DNA from: DSYU01 sp964437595
GTDB lineage: Bacteria > Chloroflexota > Anaerolineae > Anaerolineales > Anaerolineaceae
Length of the DNA: 64,000 bases
NCBI GenBank assembly: GCA_964437595.1
Contig: CAYTHO010000021.1
Location: 1 to 64,000, forward strand
Reading direction: 5' to 3'
Below the pieces are notes generated by a model. The model did no database searches. It was not told the DNA's origin and saw nothing but the letters and a program-made list of their open reading frames with translations. The position numbers were made by a program, and so were the translations under genes. Positions 26,222 to 35,000 of this stretch are shown here, piece by piece; the stretch's first letter is position 1; the number at the start of each line of letters is the position of its first letter.

Positions 26222-26854
26222 GTGGGAGATCCGGAGAATCGGCAGGAAGGGATTCGGGCAAATTTGTTGTCAGCCAAGGTAGGTTTGTATCTGCGGTTAT
26301 GCGCGCTGGTGGGTCTGGCGATTCTGCTGGTAAGCCTGTTTGGCTTTATCGGTGGAGGGCAGCCGACCGTGGTGCTGGCCTACCACAACCAGGGAGTCCC
26401 AGGGTATGATTCACCTACTGATCCGCCGCCAGCCGGAACCACGCCGGGATATGACTCGCCAGAAACGGATACGCCGCCCACCGGTGCAACAGCTACTGAA
26501 GCCTCGGCAACGGCTGCGGTTAGCTCAACACCTACGATCGAGCTAACGGCAACCGAAACGGCCACCATGGGACCAAATGTCTTCGGCACGGAAGATGCTG
26601 AGATCAATGATGCGCTGACCACCCCGCAGTTTACGGAAGCAGCCGCCCCCAGCATAACCCCATACTTCACCCCAACGATTACCGCTACCAAAACGCCGCT
26701 GCCAGCGCGAACGCCGGCAGCGGCAAAGAAAAATAACGGCTTTACCCCAGATTGGGGTATGTTCTGGATTGGCTTTTCTCTACCTGTGTTAGGGGCCTGC
26801 GGCGTGGTCCTTTACCTTCTGGACCGCCGGCCTGACCTGTTCAGGCGCAGATAG
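26222..26854 (+). CDS. membrane protein with Thr/Pro-rich spacer
   Basis: About 210 aa: a hydrophobic segment at residues 22-46, a long Thr/Ser/Pro/Ala-rich region (50-165; STPTIELTATETATM, TPYFTPTITATKT), and a second hydrophobic segment near 178-198 followed by a basic end (DRRPDLFRRR). This looks like a surface-exposed, possibly glycosylated loop held by two helices. The start is uncertain: TAAAAT (26214-26219) makes the GTG at 26222 too close to the promoter, and a TTG at 26264 downstream of AGGAAGG is an alternative. It lies 38 nt after the transglutaminase gene. No family recognised. Confidence 0.65.
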   Translation: MGDPENRQEGIRANLLSAKVGLYLRLCALVGLAILLVSLFGFIGGGQPTVVLAYHNQGVPGYDSPTDPPPAGTTPGYDSPETDTPPTGATATEASATAAVSSTPTIELTATETATMGPNVFGTEDAEINDALTTPQFTEAAAPSITPYFTPTITATKTPLPARTPAAAKKNNGFTPDWGMFWIGFSLPVLGACGVVLYLLDRRPDLFRRR

Positions 26855-26859
26855 CGGGC

Positions 26860-27753
26860 TTACTGGTCCAGCGCCCAAAGCTCAATATCGGTGATCTGGC
26901 AGCGTGTCCCGAAATCCTTATTGGTGCCCGACATTAACGTCAGCGCCAGGTCGCCCTGTGCCAGTTCGGCATTGCTGCGATCAAAAACCTTTGTTCCATT
27001 TACATAATAAACAAACCGGTTTCCCTGGGCCACAAGGACAACATCGGCCTCACCCTTGATGTGGTTCACCTTGCCATAGTACCCTTTTCCGAACGTGCGG
27101 TACTTGCTGTCAACATAGCCGCGCATGTAGACATTGCCATCCATAGCCAGGAAGATCATGTAATGGTTATTTTCATCCACTGCGCGGAACACAAAACCAC
27201 AGCCCGTATCCCAGAGATTGGGGGTTTTGCTGGCTGATTCCCAGGAAGTATGCGCGCGGATAACAAAATCGGCGGGCTGATAGCCTGTGTTCCACCACAT
27301 ATACCAGCCAAGCTGGGCCCAGTTTTCCTCAAAATCCTCAATTGGCAAATACTGACCGGAGGTGTTTGTTAAGACCTCTTCGGATTGCAGTTGTTCGATC
27401 AACTGGTACATGTCATTGGCTGCGGCGGTTGCCATCCCCTCCACGGTGGCTGTGCGCGCCAGTGACTGGGCCATCTCCTTGGTTGCTTCCGCCGCCGCGG
27501 CCTCGGTAGCGGCTTGCGCTTGAGCAGCCTCTTCGGTAGCCTGCTGGATTTTGCGCTCTGCCTCAGCAGTAGCAGCGGTATCTTCTGTGGCAGTAGGCGG
27601 GACGGCTGCTTTGGGGGTAGCTGTATCCGCCTTCGCAGGGGCAGGTGTACTGGAAGGCACTTCTGGGAGATTGGGCCCCGAAAAGAGCTGGCAGGCCAAT
27701 GTGGTAAATAACAGGGATAGGCAGACAATGATCGAGACGAGCTTACGGGACAT
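26860..27753 (-). CDS. lipoprotein with laminin-G/DUF1080-like domain
   Basis: 297 aa. Signal peptide with lipobox LFTTLAC (Cys21), so a lipid-anchored surface protein. A Thr/Pro/Ala linker (30-60) leads to an Ala/Glu-rich helical stretch (60-125, likely coiled coil). The C-terminal 150 residues read as a concanavalin-like beta-sandwich (DTGCGFVFRAVDENNHYMIFLAMDGNVYMRGY, RFVYYVNGTKVFDRS), as in DUF1080 or laminin-G-like carbohydrate-binding modules. Excellent ribosome site (AAAGGAGGGG). It converges with the gene at 26222-26854. Ligand unknown. Confidence 0.85.
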   Translation of the reverse strand: MSRKLVSIIVCLSLLFTTLACQLFSGPNLPEVPSSTPAPAKADTATPKAAVPPTATEDTAATAEAERKIQQATEEAAQAQAATEAAAAEATKEMAQSLARTATVEGMATAAANDMYQLIEQLQSEEVLTNTSGQYLPIEDFEENWAQLGWYMWWNTGYQPADFVIRAHTSWESASKTPNLWDTGCGFVFRAVDENNHYMIFLAMDGNVYMRGYVDSKYRTFGKGYYGKVNHIKGEADVVLVAQGNRFVYYVNGTKVFDRSNAELAQGDLALTLMSGTNKDFGTRCQITDIELWALDQ

Positions 27754-28091
27754 AATTCCCCTCCTTTAGATTGTAAGCATTTGCTTTTTTGAAATTCAGC
27801 GGATTTGCAAAATTATCTTACACTATTTTCCTCTACATACCAACTATAAAACCCTTCCGATAAGTGTCTGTAAACTTAGAAATGTGCCTGGCCATGCAGC
27901 ATTTCTGTAAATAGACTGTATGGCGGTTACTATAGCGCGGTACCAGATATCTGTGCCAGCAGCAAAAAAAACGTGTGGCAAATGCTACAAAAATTGTCCG
28001 CATTAGAGTATAATCTCATCATAAAATTAAACGAGCCAGGCGTTGCGTTCATCTGGCTCATGGACAACGATTTTCTCAAGGAGGAGGCGCA
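27754..28091. promoter_or_regulatory. divergent intergenic region with -10 and 5'-UTR hairpin
   Basis: TATAAT at 28009-28014 (weak -35 TACAAA, 17-nt spacer) precedes a leader of about 70 nt containing a perfect 7-bp stem GAGCCAG (28033-28039) / CTGGCTC (28053-28059), then AAGGAGGAGG and the ATG at 28092. Nothing else recognised in 27754-28000. Confidence 0.5.
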
Positions 28092-28283
28092 ATGACTGAA
28101 GATAATGGTAGCACCTGCGCTTGCGGCGGCAGCTGCGGATGTGGTGGACACGGGCATCAGGCGGAAGAAGTCTACCTGACTCGCGAGCAGTATATCGCGA
28201 GATTGGAGCAGTACCTGGTTGAATTGAAGGCTGAAATTCAGGCGGTAGAAGCAGAACTGGTTGATCTACGCCAGACAGCCTGA
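28092..28283 (+). CDS. small Cys-rich putative metal-binding protein
   Basis: 63 aa. The N-terminus has a dense Cys/His cluster, CACGGSCGCGGHGH (residues 9-22), able to bind a metal ion. The remainder is one amphipathic helix (EVYLTREQYIARLEQYLVELKAEIQAVEAELVDL), probably a dimerising coiled coil. Very strong ribosome site AAGGAGGAGG. A GU-rich hairpin terminator follows (28353-28387), so it is a monocistronic unit. It resembles small DUF5320-like proteins in layout; function unknown. Confidence 0.8.
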   Translation: MTEDNGSTCACGGSCGCGGHGHQAEEVYLTREQYIARLEQYLVELKAEIQAVEAELVDLRQTA

Positions 28284-28352
28284 ACAAAGCTATGACCGGC
28301 TTTTCTGCCCAGGCAGAACTCTGAGCAGCGCCGGGTAGAAAAGCTCATAATA

Positions 28353-28387
28353 GGCCTGATCCAGGATTTTGGGTCGGGTCTATTTTT
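28353..28387 (+). terminator. intrinsic terminator after the Cys-rich protein gene
   Basis: Ten-pair stem GGCCTGATCC (28353-28362) with GGGTCGGGTC (28371-28380) including three G-U pairs, 8-nt loop, then TATTTTT. Confidence 0.65.
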
Positions 28388-28403
28388 GTCAAAGAGGAAA
28401 CCG

Positions 28404-28637
28404 CTATAGGCCGGGAATAGCAATGCTGCCGGTTACGAACAGCGCCGCCGCACCGAGCACGCAAACCATAGCAAAAATCATCAGGGAGAGGATAAAGCGC
28501 TGCTGGGCCGTCATCCCAAGAAAGGTTTCTTTGCCGCCACTGCGCCGCCGGGTATAGGCGCGCTGAACAACCTCTTCTTCTGGTTCATTATCTTCTTCAT
28601 CGATGAAGGATGATGTGTTTCGAAGATCGTCTAACAT
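28404..28637 (-). CDS. small single-pass membrane protein
   Basis: 77 aa. Acidic N-terminus (SFIDEEDNEPEEEVVQ), a basic patch (RAYTRRRSGGKE), and one transmembrane helix near residues 46-70 (FILSLMIFAMVCVLGAAALFV). Good ribosome site AGGAGG before the ATG. It lies 59 nt after birA in the same direction and may be in its operon. No family recognised. Confidence 0.8.
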   Translation of the reverse strand: MLDDLRNTSSFIDEEDNEPEEEVVQRAYTRRRSGGKETFLGMTAQQRFILSLMIFAMVCVLGAAALFVTGSIAIPGL

Positions 28638-28696
28638 TGTTCTTACCTCCTGTTATGAATCCTGCTACTGCCTGATGGATAAGCAGCCGCACTGGT

Positions 28697-29479
28697 TTAC
28701 TGCACCGGACGCAGGTGAACATCGCCGACCATGACGGGGATGGTTTCACCGGCTGCGCCGCCTAAAAGCAAATTGCCAGATGGATCGATGCCAACCACCT
28801 GTCCGATAATTGGGGGGCCACCGTTGCCTTCAACTTTTACCAACTGACCGCGAAAAGCCAGTCGTTCTTCCCAGGCCTGCTGGAATTCTCCGGATGCCAT
28901 TTTTGAACGCCATTCAAACAAGGCACGTAAGACATCGCGCAGCAGTTCCTCGCGACTGACTGCTTTTCCATGGGCCTCTTCCACGCTGGTGGCTGGGAAG
29001 ATCAGGTCTTCCGCCGGGGGGACAGCGTCGGGCTGTACATTGATCCCTATCCCAATCACAATGCCTTGCATATGTTCACCCAACCAGGCTGCTTCTACCA
29101 GAATCCCGGCAATCTTGCCCCCCAGGAGCAGCACGTCGTTGGGCCACTTGATCTGGGGCTGCAAACCAGGCAGTCCCTCCAGAGCCTGGCAGATTGCCAG
29201 CGCTCCCAGGGGGGAGAAAAAAACCATACGGTTGCACTCTTCTGGCGTGGGCCGCAGAATGATACTAAAGGCCAGTGCGGCTGCCGGGCGAGTGATCCAG
29301 CGGCGGTTTAGCCGCCCGCGCCCTTGGGTCTGCTGATCGGCAATGACCAGGCATCCGTCTTGCGCGCCTGCCTGAATCCAGGCCAGCGCCTCGTCATTCG
29401 TCGAGCCGATGGTATCAAAATAACGAATCTGTGCTACAGGCAGTCCAGCCAGAAGGGAAGTCAGGGAATGAACATCCAT
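28697..29479 (-). CDS. birA: biotin--[acetyl-CoA-carboxylase] ligase
   Basis: 260 aa. The catalytic domain of biotin protein ligase: substrate motifs IGSTNDEALAWI, the biotinyl-AMP loop QTQGRGRLNRRW and KWPNDVLLLGGKIAGILVEA, then a small C-terminal SH3-like domain (VGIDPSGNLLLGG). It transfers biotin to a lysine of carboxylase carrier domains. The N-terminal helix-turn-helix of E. coli BirA is absent, so this is a group I ligase with no repressor function. A TACAAT -10 (29490-29495) ends 10 nt before the ATG and no Shine-Dalgarno site is seen, suggesting a near-leaderless message. Confidence 0.94.
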   Translation of the reverse strand: MDVHSLTSLLAGLPVAQIRYFDTIGSTNDEALAWIQAGAQDGCLVIADQQTQGRGRLNRRWITRPAAALAFSIILRPTPEECNRMVFFSPLGALAICQALEGLPGLQPQIKWPNDVLLLGGKIAGILVEAAWLGEHMQGIVIGIGINVQPDAVPPAEDLIFPATSVEEAHGKAVSREELLRDVLRALFEWRSKMASGEFQQAWEERLAFRGQLVKVEGNGGPPIIGQVVGIDPSGNLLLGGAAGETIPVMVGDVHLRPVQ

Positions 29480-29489
29480 AGGTGATTTT

Positions 29490-29495
29490 ATTGTA
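29490..29495 (-). promoter_or_regulatory. -10 of birA, near-leaderless
   Basis: On the minus strand TACAAT ends 10 nt before the birA ATG (29479); a TTTAGC-like -35 lies 16 nt further upstream. Confidence 0.45.
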
Positions 29496-29577
29496 CCTTA
29501 ATTTCGGATATGCTAAAATGCACAAAAGGCCCGCTGTTAAAAGCGCCAGGTTGTCATAAAGTTTCACTCTCCTGCGG

Positions 29578-31620
29578 ATGCGAGGTATTTTGGTTAGAAA
29601 GCTGCTGCTGGTGTGGATAACTGCCGGCATACTCATTGGATGTTCAGGCATAAACAATGTCACAATGACCGAGGTTGCTGTAACGAACCCGGTCCTACCT
29701 GCCGTAGCAACCACGAACCTTCCTCCCACAGTTACACAGGCCCGTACTAAAACACCTCAAAAAACACCCGGCACCCCTACGCCTTCCCCTGAACCAGTTG
29801 GGACAATGCCTGAACGTTTCCCGCGACCACCCTCTGGTTGGACGATTTATAACAATCCGGATTTTGTCCTGGGTTTGGCTATTCATGGGCAGCAACTCTG
29901 GTCGGCAACCCTGGGGGGCGTGGTTGCCTGGGATCTGGAGACGGGAACGCACAGGCTCTATACCACGCGCGATGGCCTGGTGGAAATTCAGGGAAATGAT
30001 GTGGTTTACTGCTCGGCTCCAGAAGAGCGGATTTTGGTATCGCACAGCATGGGAATGCTCAGTTCATTTGACCTGCAGTTGAAGAAATGGAGCCAGATTC
30101 CGATCACTTTCCCTGACGGCGGAACATTAAAAAGGGTGCAAACTTTGTTCTGCGATTCAACCAACCAACGCGTTCTCGCTGGCTCTGGCTCCGGCGACGG
30201 CCTGGGCATTCTGAATTTAAAAGATGGACAGTGGAAACGGATAGGTCCTGAGGAAGGATTAAAGGTAAATTCTATCAATGCGATTGATGTGGTTGGCCAG
30301 TCGATCTGGGTTGCTGGAGGGGATCAGGGGGCGTATTTAATCATGGGGGCCACGATTTTCCCCTTTAATTCCTCATCTGGTTTCCCATCCGGATCGGTGT
30401 ACGATCTTACGGTTGCCTCTGACCAATCTGTATGGTATGGATATTCAAACAGCCTGGTGCATTACAAGGAGAAAAAGTGGAATTCCTATGGCGCGCAAAC
30501 GCCTTCGGGGATTCCATTTCGGTCCGTGGACCAGGTAGAGGTAGGCCCAGATAAACGGATCTGGATCGCCAACGCGATCGATGGGATCTGCCCATTTGAC
30601 CCGATTACCCTGTTTTGTTCCACTGTCTATGCTGGAACGCGAGGCGCGCCCATCACCGACCTGATCATCAGCGAGGATGGCACCGCATATGCCGGTACAA
30701 ATGGGGGCGGGGTAATGGTGTTGAACGTGGAGGAGGTGAGACGCCTCCGCTTTGATCAGAAGCAGTTGATGAGCAATGATATCTTCGATATTGCGGAAGG
30801 CGCTGATGGGAAGTTGTGGGTTGCCACAGACCGGGGTGTGAATTTCTTTAACCCGGCTTTTCCTGGAGAGGACTGGCAAAGCATCACCCCGGAGCAGAAA
30901 ACCTTTCTATATCCCCGCGTAACCGGGCTGGCGCCTACACTGAATGGTATGTGGTTGTTTTACGATCAGCAAACGCAGGCCAGTTATTACGATGGCGCCG
31001 GCTGGACGCACGTGGGTGAATTCCAGGGCCTGCGGGGATCTGTTGTGGAGGGTCTGATTGACCCGCGGGGCTATGCCTGGTTTGCTACAGACCACGGTAT
31101 TAACATTTGGGATGGGTCGGTTATGCGTACCCATACGCCAACTGAAAATTTAGGGGGAAACGTGTTCCTTTCCCTCTACGAACAAGATGGCGTTACCTGG
31201 GCTGGTTCCAATCAGGGGTTGTTTCGCTATGAGCGGTACCAATGGAAATTGGTTTTACCTGATTTGATGATTTATACGATTGCGCCTGATACCAAAGGGG
31301 GGCTGCTTCTGGGCACAGATATGGGGCTTGTCCGGTTCGACGGTAATCAAAGCGTGGTGTGGATCATTAATCTGGGTGATGAGGTGCTGCGAGATGTTTC
31401 TGTTACTTCCATTACCTGGGATGGCAATGGCCAGTTGTGGGCGGGAACGGATGGTCACGGCTTACTGCACTATAACGGCAAGGCATGGGAGCAGTTTAAC
31501 ACGGCCTCCGGGCTGCCGACCAATAAAATTCGGAAAGTATATACGGACCGGCTTGGTACAGTTTGGATTGCAGCGGTGACTGGGGAAGGGGGCGGCTCCC
31601 TGGTCCGCTATGTTCCTTAA
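29578..31620 (+). CDS. lipoprotein with two-component-regulator-type beta-propeller
   Basis: 680 aa. N-terminal signal with lipobox GILIGCSG (Cys22), a Thr/Pro linker (about 45-75), then about 600 residues of Reg_prop-type propeller repeats with recurring motifs such as LWVATDRGVNFFNP, YAWFATDHGINIWDG, TWAGSNQGLFRYER, LWAGTDGHGLLHYNG and VWIAAVTG. Such propellers normally form the periplasmic sensor of large hybrid kinases; here no transmembrane helix or kinase follows, so it is a free-standing surface propeller. A TTG at 29590 after GCGAGG is an alternative start. A hairpin (31628-31649) separates it from the BTAD regulator. Confidence 0.85.
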   Translation: MRGILVRKLLLVWITAGILIGCSGINNVTMTEVAVTNPVLPAVATTNLPPTVTQARTKTPQKTPGTPTPSPEPVGTMPERFPRPPSGWTIYNNPDFVLGLAIHGQQLWSATLGGVVAWDLETGTHRLYTTRDGLVEIQGNDVVYCSAPEERILVSHSMGMLSSFDLQLKKWSQIPITFPDGGTLKRVQTLFCDSTNQRVLAGSGSGDGLGILNLKDGQWKRIGPEEGLKVNSINAIDVVGQSIWVAGGDQGAYLIMGATIFPFNSSSGFPSGSVYDLTVASDQSVWYGYSNSLVHYKEKKWNSYGAQTPSGIPFRSVDQVEVGPDKRIWIANAIDGICPFDPITLFCSTVYAGTRGAPITDLIISEDGTAYAGTNGGGVMVLNVEEVRRLRFDQKQLMSNDIFDIAEGADGKLWVATDRGVNFFNPAFPGEDWQSITPEQKTFLYPRVTGLAPTLNGMWLFYDQQTQASYYDGAGWTHVGEFQGLRGSVVEGLIDPRGYAWFATDHGINIWDGSVMRTHTPTENLGGNVFLSLYEQDGVTWAGSNQGLFRYERYQWKLVLPDLMIYTIAPDTKGGLLLGTDMGLVRFDGNQSVVWIINLGDEVLRDVSVTSITWDGNGQLWAGTDGHGLLHYNGKAWEQFNTASGLPTNKIRKVYTDRLGTVWIAAVTGEGGGSLVRYVP

Positions 31621-31627
31621 GGCGCGT

Positions 31628-31649
31628 CTCATCCGCTACGCGGAATGAG
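31628..31649 (+). terminator. weak terminator-like hairpin
   Basis: CTCAT-CCGC (31628-31636) pairs with GCGG-A-ATGAG (31640-31649), 3-nt loop and one bulge, followed by TTT. Confidence 0.4.
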
Positions 31650-31742
31650 TTTCCCACCGATATTGAAATTGGTGTTATAAATGTGTTAATTGCAATCCCT
31701 TGAATCGATTGCTTATACGGTATTAGGGGAGATTACCCTAGG

Positions 31743-34700
31743 ATGTCCCATCTATCCCTATCGTTTTTGGGGCCGTTTCAGGCCTGGACTGCTGACGGCA
31801 CGCTGCAGCCATTTCGAACGTTGAAGGAACGTGCCCTGCTTGCTTACCTTACGGTTGAGAGTAACGAAGCGCATCGGCGGGAAACACTGGCCCTGCTTTT
31901 TTGGCCGGACCGGCCAGAGGGCATTGCTCGTAACAATCTTCGCCAGGCCATGTTTGGTATTCGCCAGGGGATTGGTGAAGCTGCATTTGATCGTATTTTT
32001 ACAGTTTCGAATGAAGAGGTGCGGGTAAATATCCAGGATCAGGTCTGGCTGGATGTGGCCGCGTTTGAGCTTCATCTGAAAGCGGTTAGTTTGCACAACC
32101 ATGAGGGTAGTGGCTTCTGTTCTTACTGTACGCAGCACCTTCGCGATGCGGTGGAGATCTACCGGGGTAACTTTTTGGAGGATGTACTGCTTGAAAAGAA
32201 CCACGAGTTTCAAGAATGGGTTGAGGTGCAGCGCGACCAGTATTTTCGGATGCAAATGCAGGCATTGGATGCTCTGGTAAATGCTTATGAGCGGGCTGGC
32301 AATTATATGCAGGCAATCACCTATGCCCGGCGATGTGTTCAGATGGATGACTTAAAGGAACATCTGTACCGACAGTTAATGATCTTACTGGCAAAAACAG
32401 GGCAGGCCAACATGGCGCTGGAAGCGTACGAAACCTGCCGACGAAAAATCAAAGAGAACATGGGCAGAGACCTGGACGAACAAACCGTTGAACTGGGGGT
32501 GCAGATCCGCTCGGGGCACTTTGATTCTAGCAAGGCAGCGCGGGCCATATTTCATAACCTGCCCGAGCAGTTAACGCCTTTTATTGGCCGGGAAATGGAG
32601 CTGATCCAGATAACGAATGCGCTGGAAAGTCCGGCCTGCCGGCTGGTGAGCCTGGTTGGGCTGGGCGGGGTTGGGAAAACGCGTCTGGCGATCCAGGCGG
32701 CGTATATGAACTTACGCCGGTTTTCGGATGGAGTGTATTTTATTCCACTGGATACGATCCAATCCTCCGGCCCGTTATCTGACATCATTGGCCGGGTGAT
32801 TGGACTGGCGCCGGGTGCGAACCAGGATATGAGCCAGCTTGTGATCGATTACTTGCGCCAGATGCAGGCCCTGCTGGTGCTTGATGAGTTTGAACATTTT
32901 GTGGACCGTACAGACCAACTGCTGGACCTTCTTCACCAGGTACCGGGCATCAAGATTCTCCTGACAACCCGCGAAAGGCTGCGCGTACAGGCGGAATGCC
33001 TGATTGAACTGCAAGGGTTAACCTTTCCCAAGGTGATGGGAAAAGAAACCGATCTGAAATCGATCGAGACCCAGGTGGTTCGCTCTGACGCCATCCGGTT
33101 GTTCTTTGAGCGAGCCCACCGGGTACGGTTGAGCTCGTTAGGGGAGCGCGTGCCTGCTGTGCAGCAGGAAGGAGACAGCGCTATTTCTATTGAAAGCCAA
33201 CATGAATTAGAATCGGCGCTGCGGATATGCGAGCTGGTGGATGGTTTGCCACTAGGGATTGAGCTTGCGGCAAGCTGGGCGCATGAATACAGCTACGAGC
33301 AGATTGCGGATGAAATAAAACGCAGCCTGGAATTTTTACAAAATTCACTTCAAGACTTGCCCGAAAGGCACCGCAGTTTACAAGCGTCGTTTGAGCATTC
33401 CTGGGATTTGTTATCCGAAAATGAGTGCGAGGTGTTCAGCAAACTGGCCGTCTTCCCGGGAAGCTTTTCCAGGCAAGCGGCTCAAGAGGTTGCTGGCGCA
33501 GCGCAGCCCTGGTTGATACGCCTGGAAGATAAATCGCTTGTGCGACGGGCAGGCTTTGGCCGCTATACGTTGCATCCGCTGCTGCGGCAGTACGCGGGGC
33601 AGAAATTACGCCAGTATTCGCGAAAGACAGGCGAACTGGCTCAACAGGCGCATGCGGAATTTTACTGCTCCCTGATGAAAAGCCGAGAGTTAGACTTACG
33701 AGGTTTTCAACAGATCGATGCTCTTAATGAACTTGAAATGGATCTGGAGAACATTGCTACCGCCTGGGATTGGGCGATTGAGCACCGGGCCTATCATCTC
33801 ATTGAACGAGCGTCGATTGGAATGCTGTTCTTTTTAGAGGAGCGCAGTCAATGGCAGGAAGGGGAAGCCCGTTTCCGCAGCGCGCTGGAAAGCCTGCAAA
33901 TCCATGAGAATAGTGAAATCATCCGGCGGGTCAGAGCCTACCTATACCTTGGCCTGGGATGGTTCTGCTGCCGGATCACACGTTTTCAAGAATCCGAGCA
34001 GTTCCTCCAACTGAGTTTACAAGCCTGCGAAGAGCTGGAAGTACCGTTTGTCCGGGCATTTTCTCATTTTGCACTTGGATTTTTATATGTCTGGATGAGC
34101 CGTTTCAAGGATGCATGGCTGCATTTATCCTACAGTCTCTCCCTTGCGGAAAACAGCGGCGATGGTTGGGGGTTAGCCTGGTCGCACGAGATCCTGGCTG
34201 AGATGGCTTTTGAGAGCGGTAAAACGGGCCTTGATGACAAGCCGTTCTTAGAAACCTTGTCATTGTTTGAACGCGTAGGTGAGCAGCGCGGCAGCAGCCG
34301 GGCGCTGAACTATTTGGGAAACATTGCGATGGCGCGCGGGCGCTATGCGGATGCGCGGTTATATTTTGAAAAGCTACTGGCAATCGCGGAGAAACTGGGC
34401 GATGTATGGGGAATCGCCAGTGGATATGGCAAACTGGGCCAGGTGGCTGCCGCCAGCGGCGAATATGAGCACGCATGGCGCCTCCACCAACGCAGCCTAT
34501 CCATTTTGTTAAAAACAGGTGATCAACGCCGGACAGCGTATGCGATGCGCGATCTGGGTGAGGTGTCGGCGGCGCTCGAGGAAAGAGAAGACGCTACCGG
34601 ATATTTTCAGCAGGCGCTTGAAATCGCGGCGCGGTCGCAAAGTATTTCTCTAATTCAGGATATTCTGACGGGGATCGCGGGGGTTCAATTCAAGGGGAAT

Positions 34701-34907
34701 GAGAAAGAGCGGGCGGTTGAACTGTTATCCGTGGTGCGCCAGGAGCCAATCGGGGATAAGCTCACAGCAGAGCGCGCTGATCGCCTGTGGGAACTGATGA
34801 ATACTGACCTGACGCCGGAATTATTGGAAGCTGCCCGGGCAAATGTTGATCACCGGTCCATTCAAGAGATTGTAGATCGTTTACTGCTTGAGGGAATACG
34901 GTTATAG
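31743..34907 (+). CDS. BTAD / NB-ARC / TPR transcriptional regulator
   Basis: 1054 aa STAND-type regulator. Residues 1-95 are an OmpR-like winged helix (LSLSFLGPFQAW, ALLAYLTVESNEAHRRETLALLFWPD) and about 100-255 the bacterial transcriptional activation domain (YRGNFLEDVLLEKNHEFQEW, YMQAITYARRCVQMDDLKEHLYRQLMILLAKTG). A P-loop NTPase follows with Walker A GLGGVGKTRLA (about 306-315) and LLVLDEFEHFV. From about 640 the protein is TPR repeats (LNYLGNIAMARGRYADARLYFEKLLAIAEKLGDVWGIASGYGKLG). Such proteins couple ligand or protein binding by TPRs to ATP-dependent oligomerisation and DNA binding. Ribosome site GGGGAGA. Targets unknown; the neighbouring propeller lipoprotein is a possible partner by position only. 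Confidence 0.93.
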   Translation: MSHLSLSFLGPFQAWTADGTLQPFRTLKERALLAYLTVESNEAHRRETLALLFWPDRPEGIARNNLRQAMFGIRQGIGEAAFDRIFTVSNEEVRVNIQDQVWLDVAAFELHLKAVSLHNHEGSGFCSYCTQHLRDAVEIYRGNFLEDVLLEKNHEFQEWVEVQRDQYFRMQMQALDALVNAYERAGNYMQAITYARRCVQMDDLKEHLYRQLMILLAKTGQANMALEAYETCRRKIKENMGRDLDEQTVELGVQIRSGHFDSSKAARAIFHNLPEQLTPFIGREMELIQITNALESPACRLVSLVGLGGVGKTRLAIQAAYMNLRRFSDGVYFIPLDTIQSSGPLSDIIGRVIGLAPGANQDMSQLVIDYLRQMQALLVLDEFEHFVDRTDQLLDLLHQVPGIKILLTTRERLRVQAECLIELQGLTFPKVMGKETDLKSIETQVVRSDAIRLFFERAHRVRLSSLGERVPAVQQEGDSAISIESQHELESALRICELVDGLPLGIELAASWAHEYSYEQIADEIKRSLEFLQNSLQDLPERHRSLQASFEHSWDLLSENECEVFSKLAVFPGSFSRQAAQEVAGAAQPWLIRLEDKSLVRRAGFGRYTLHPLLRQYAGQKLRQYSRKTGELAQQAHAEFYCSLMKSRELDLRGFQQIDALNELEMDLENIATAWDWAIEHRAYHLIERASIGMLFFLEERSQWQEGEARFRSALESLQIHENSEIIRRVRAYLYLGLGWFCCRITRFQESEQFLQLSLQACEELEVPFVRAFSHFALGFLYVWMSRFKDAWLHLSYSLSLAENSGDGWGLAWSHEILAEMAFESGKTGLDDKPFLETLSLFERVGEQRGSSRALNYLGNIAMARGRYADARLYFEKLLAIAEKLGDVWGIASGYGKLGQVAAASGEYEHAWRLHQRSLSILLKTGDQRRTAYAMRDLGEVSAALEEREDATGYFQQALEIAARSQSISLIQDILTGIAGVQFKGNEKERAVELLSVVRQEPIGDKLTAERADRLWELMNTDLTPELLEAARANVDHRSIQEIVDRLLLEGIRL

Positions 34908-35000
34908 CACAGGTTCTCTATAGTGGCGGCGCCTGCTTTTAACCACCGCGAATAAGATCGCTGCCAGACAGGCGGCAGTACGGGTTTGAGACCGGTCGAA

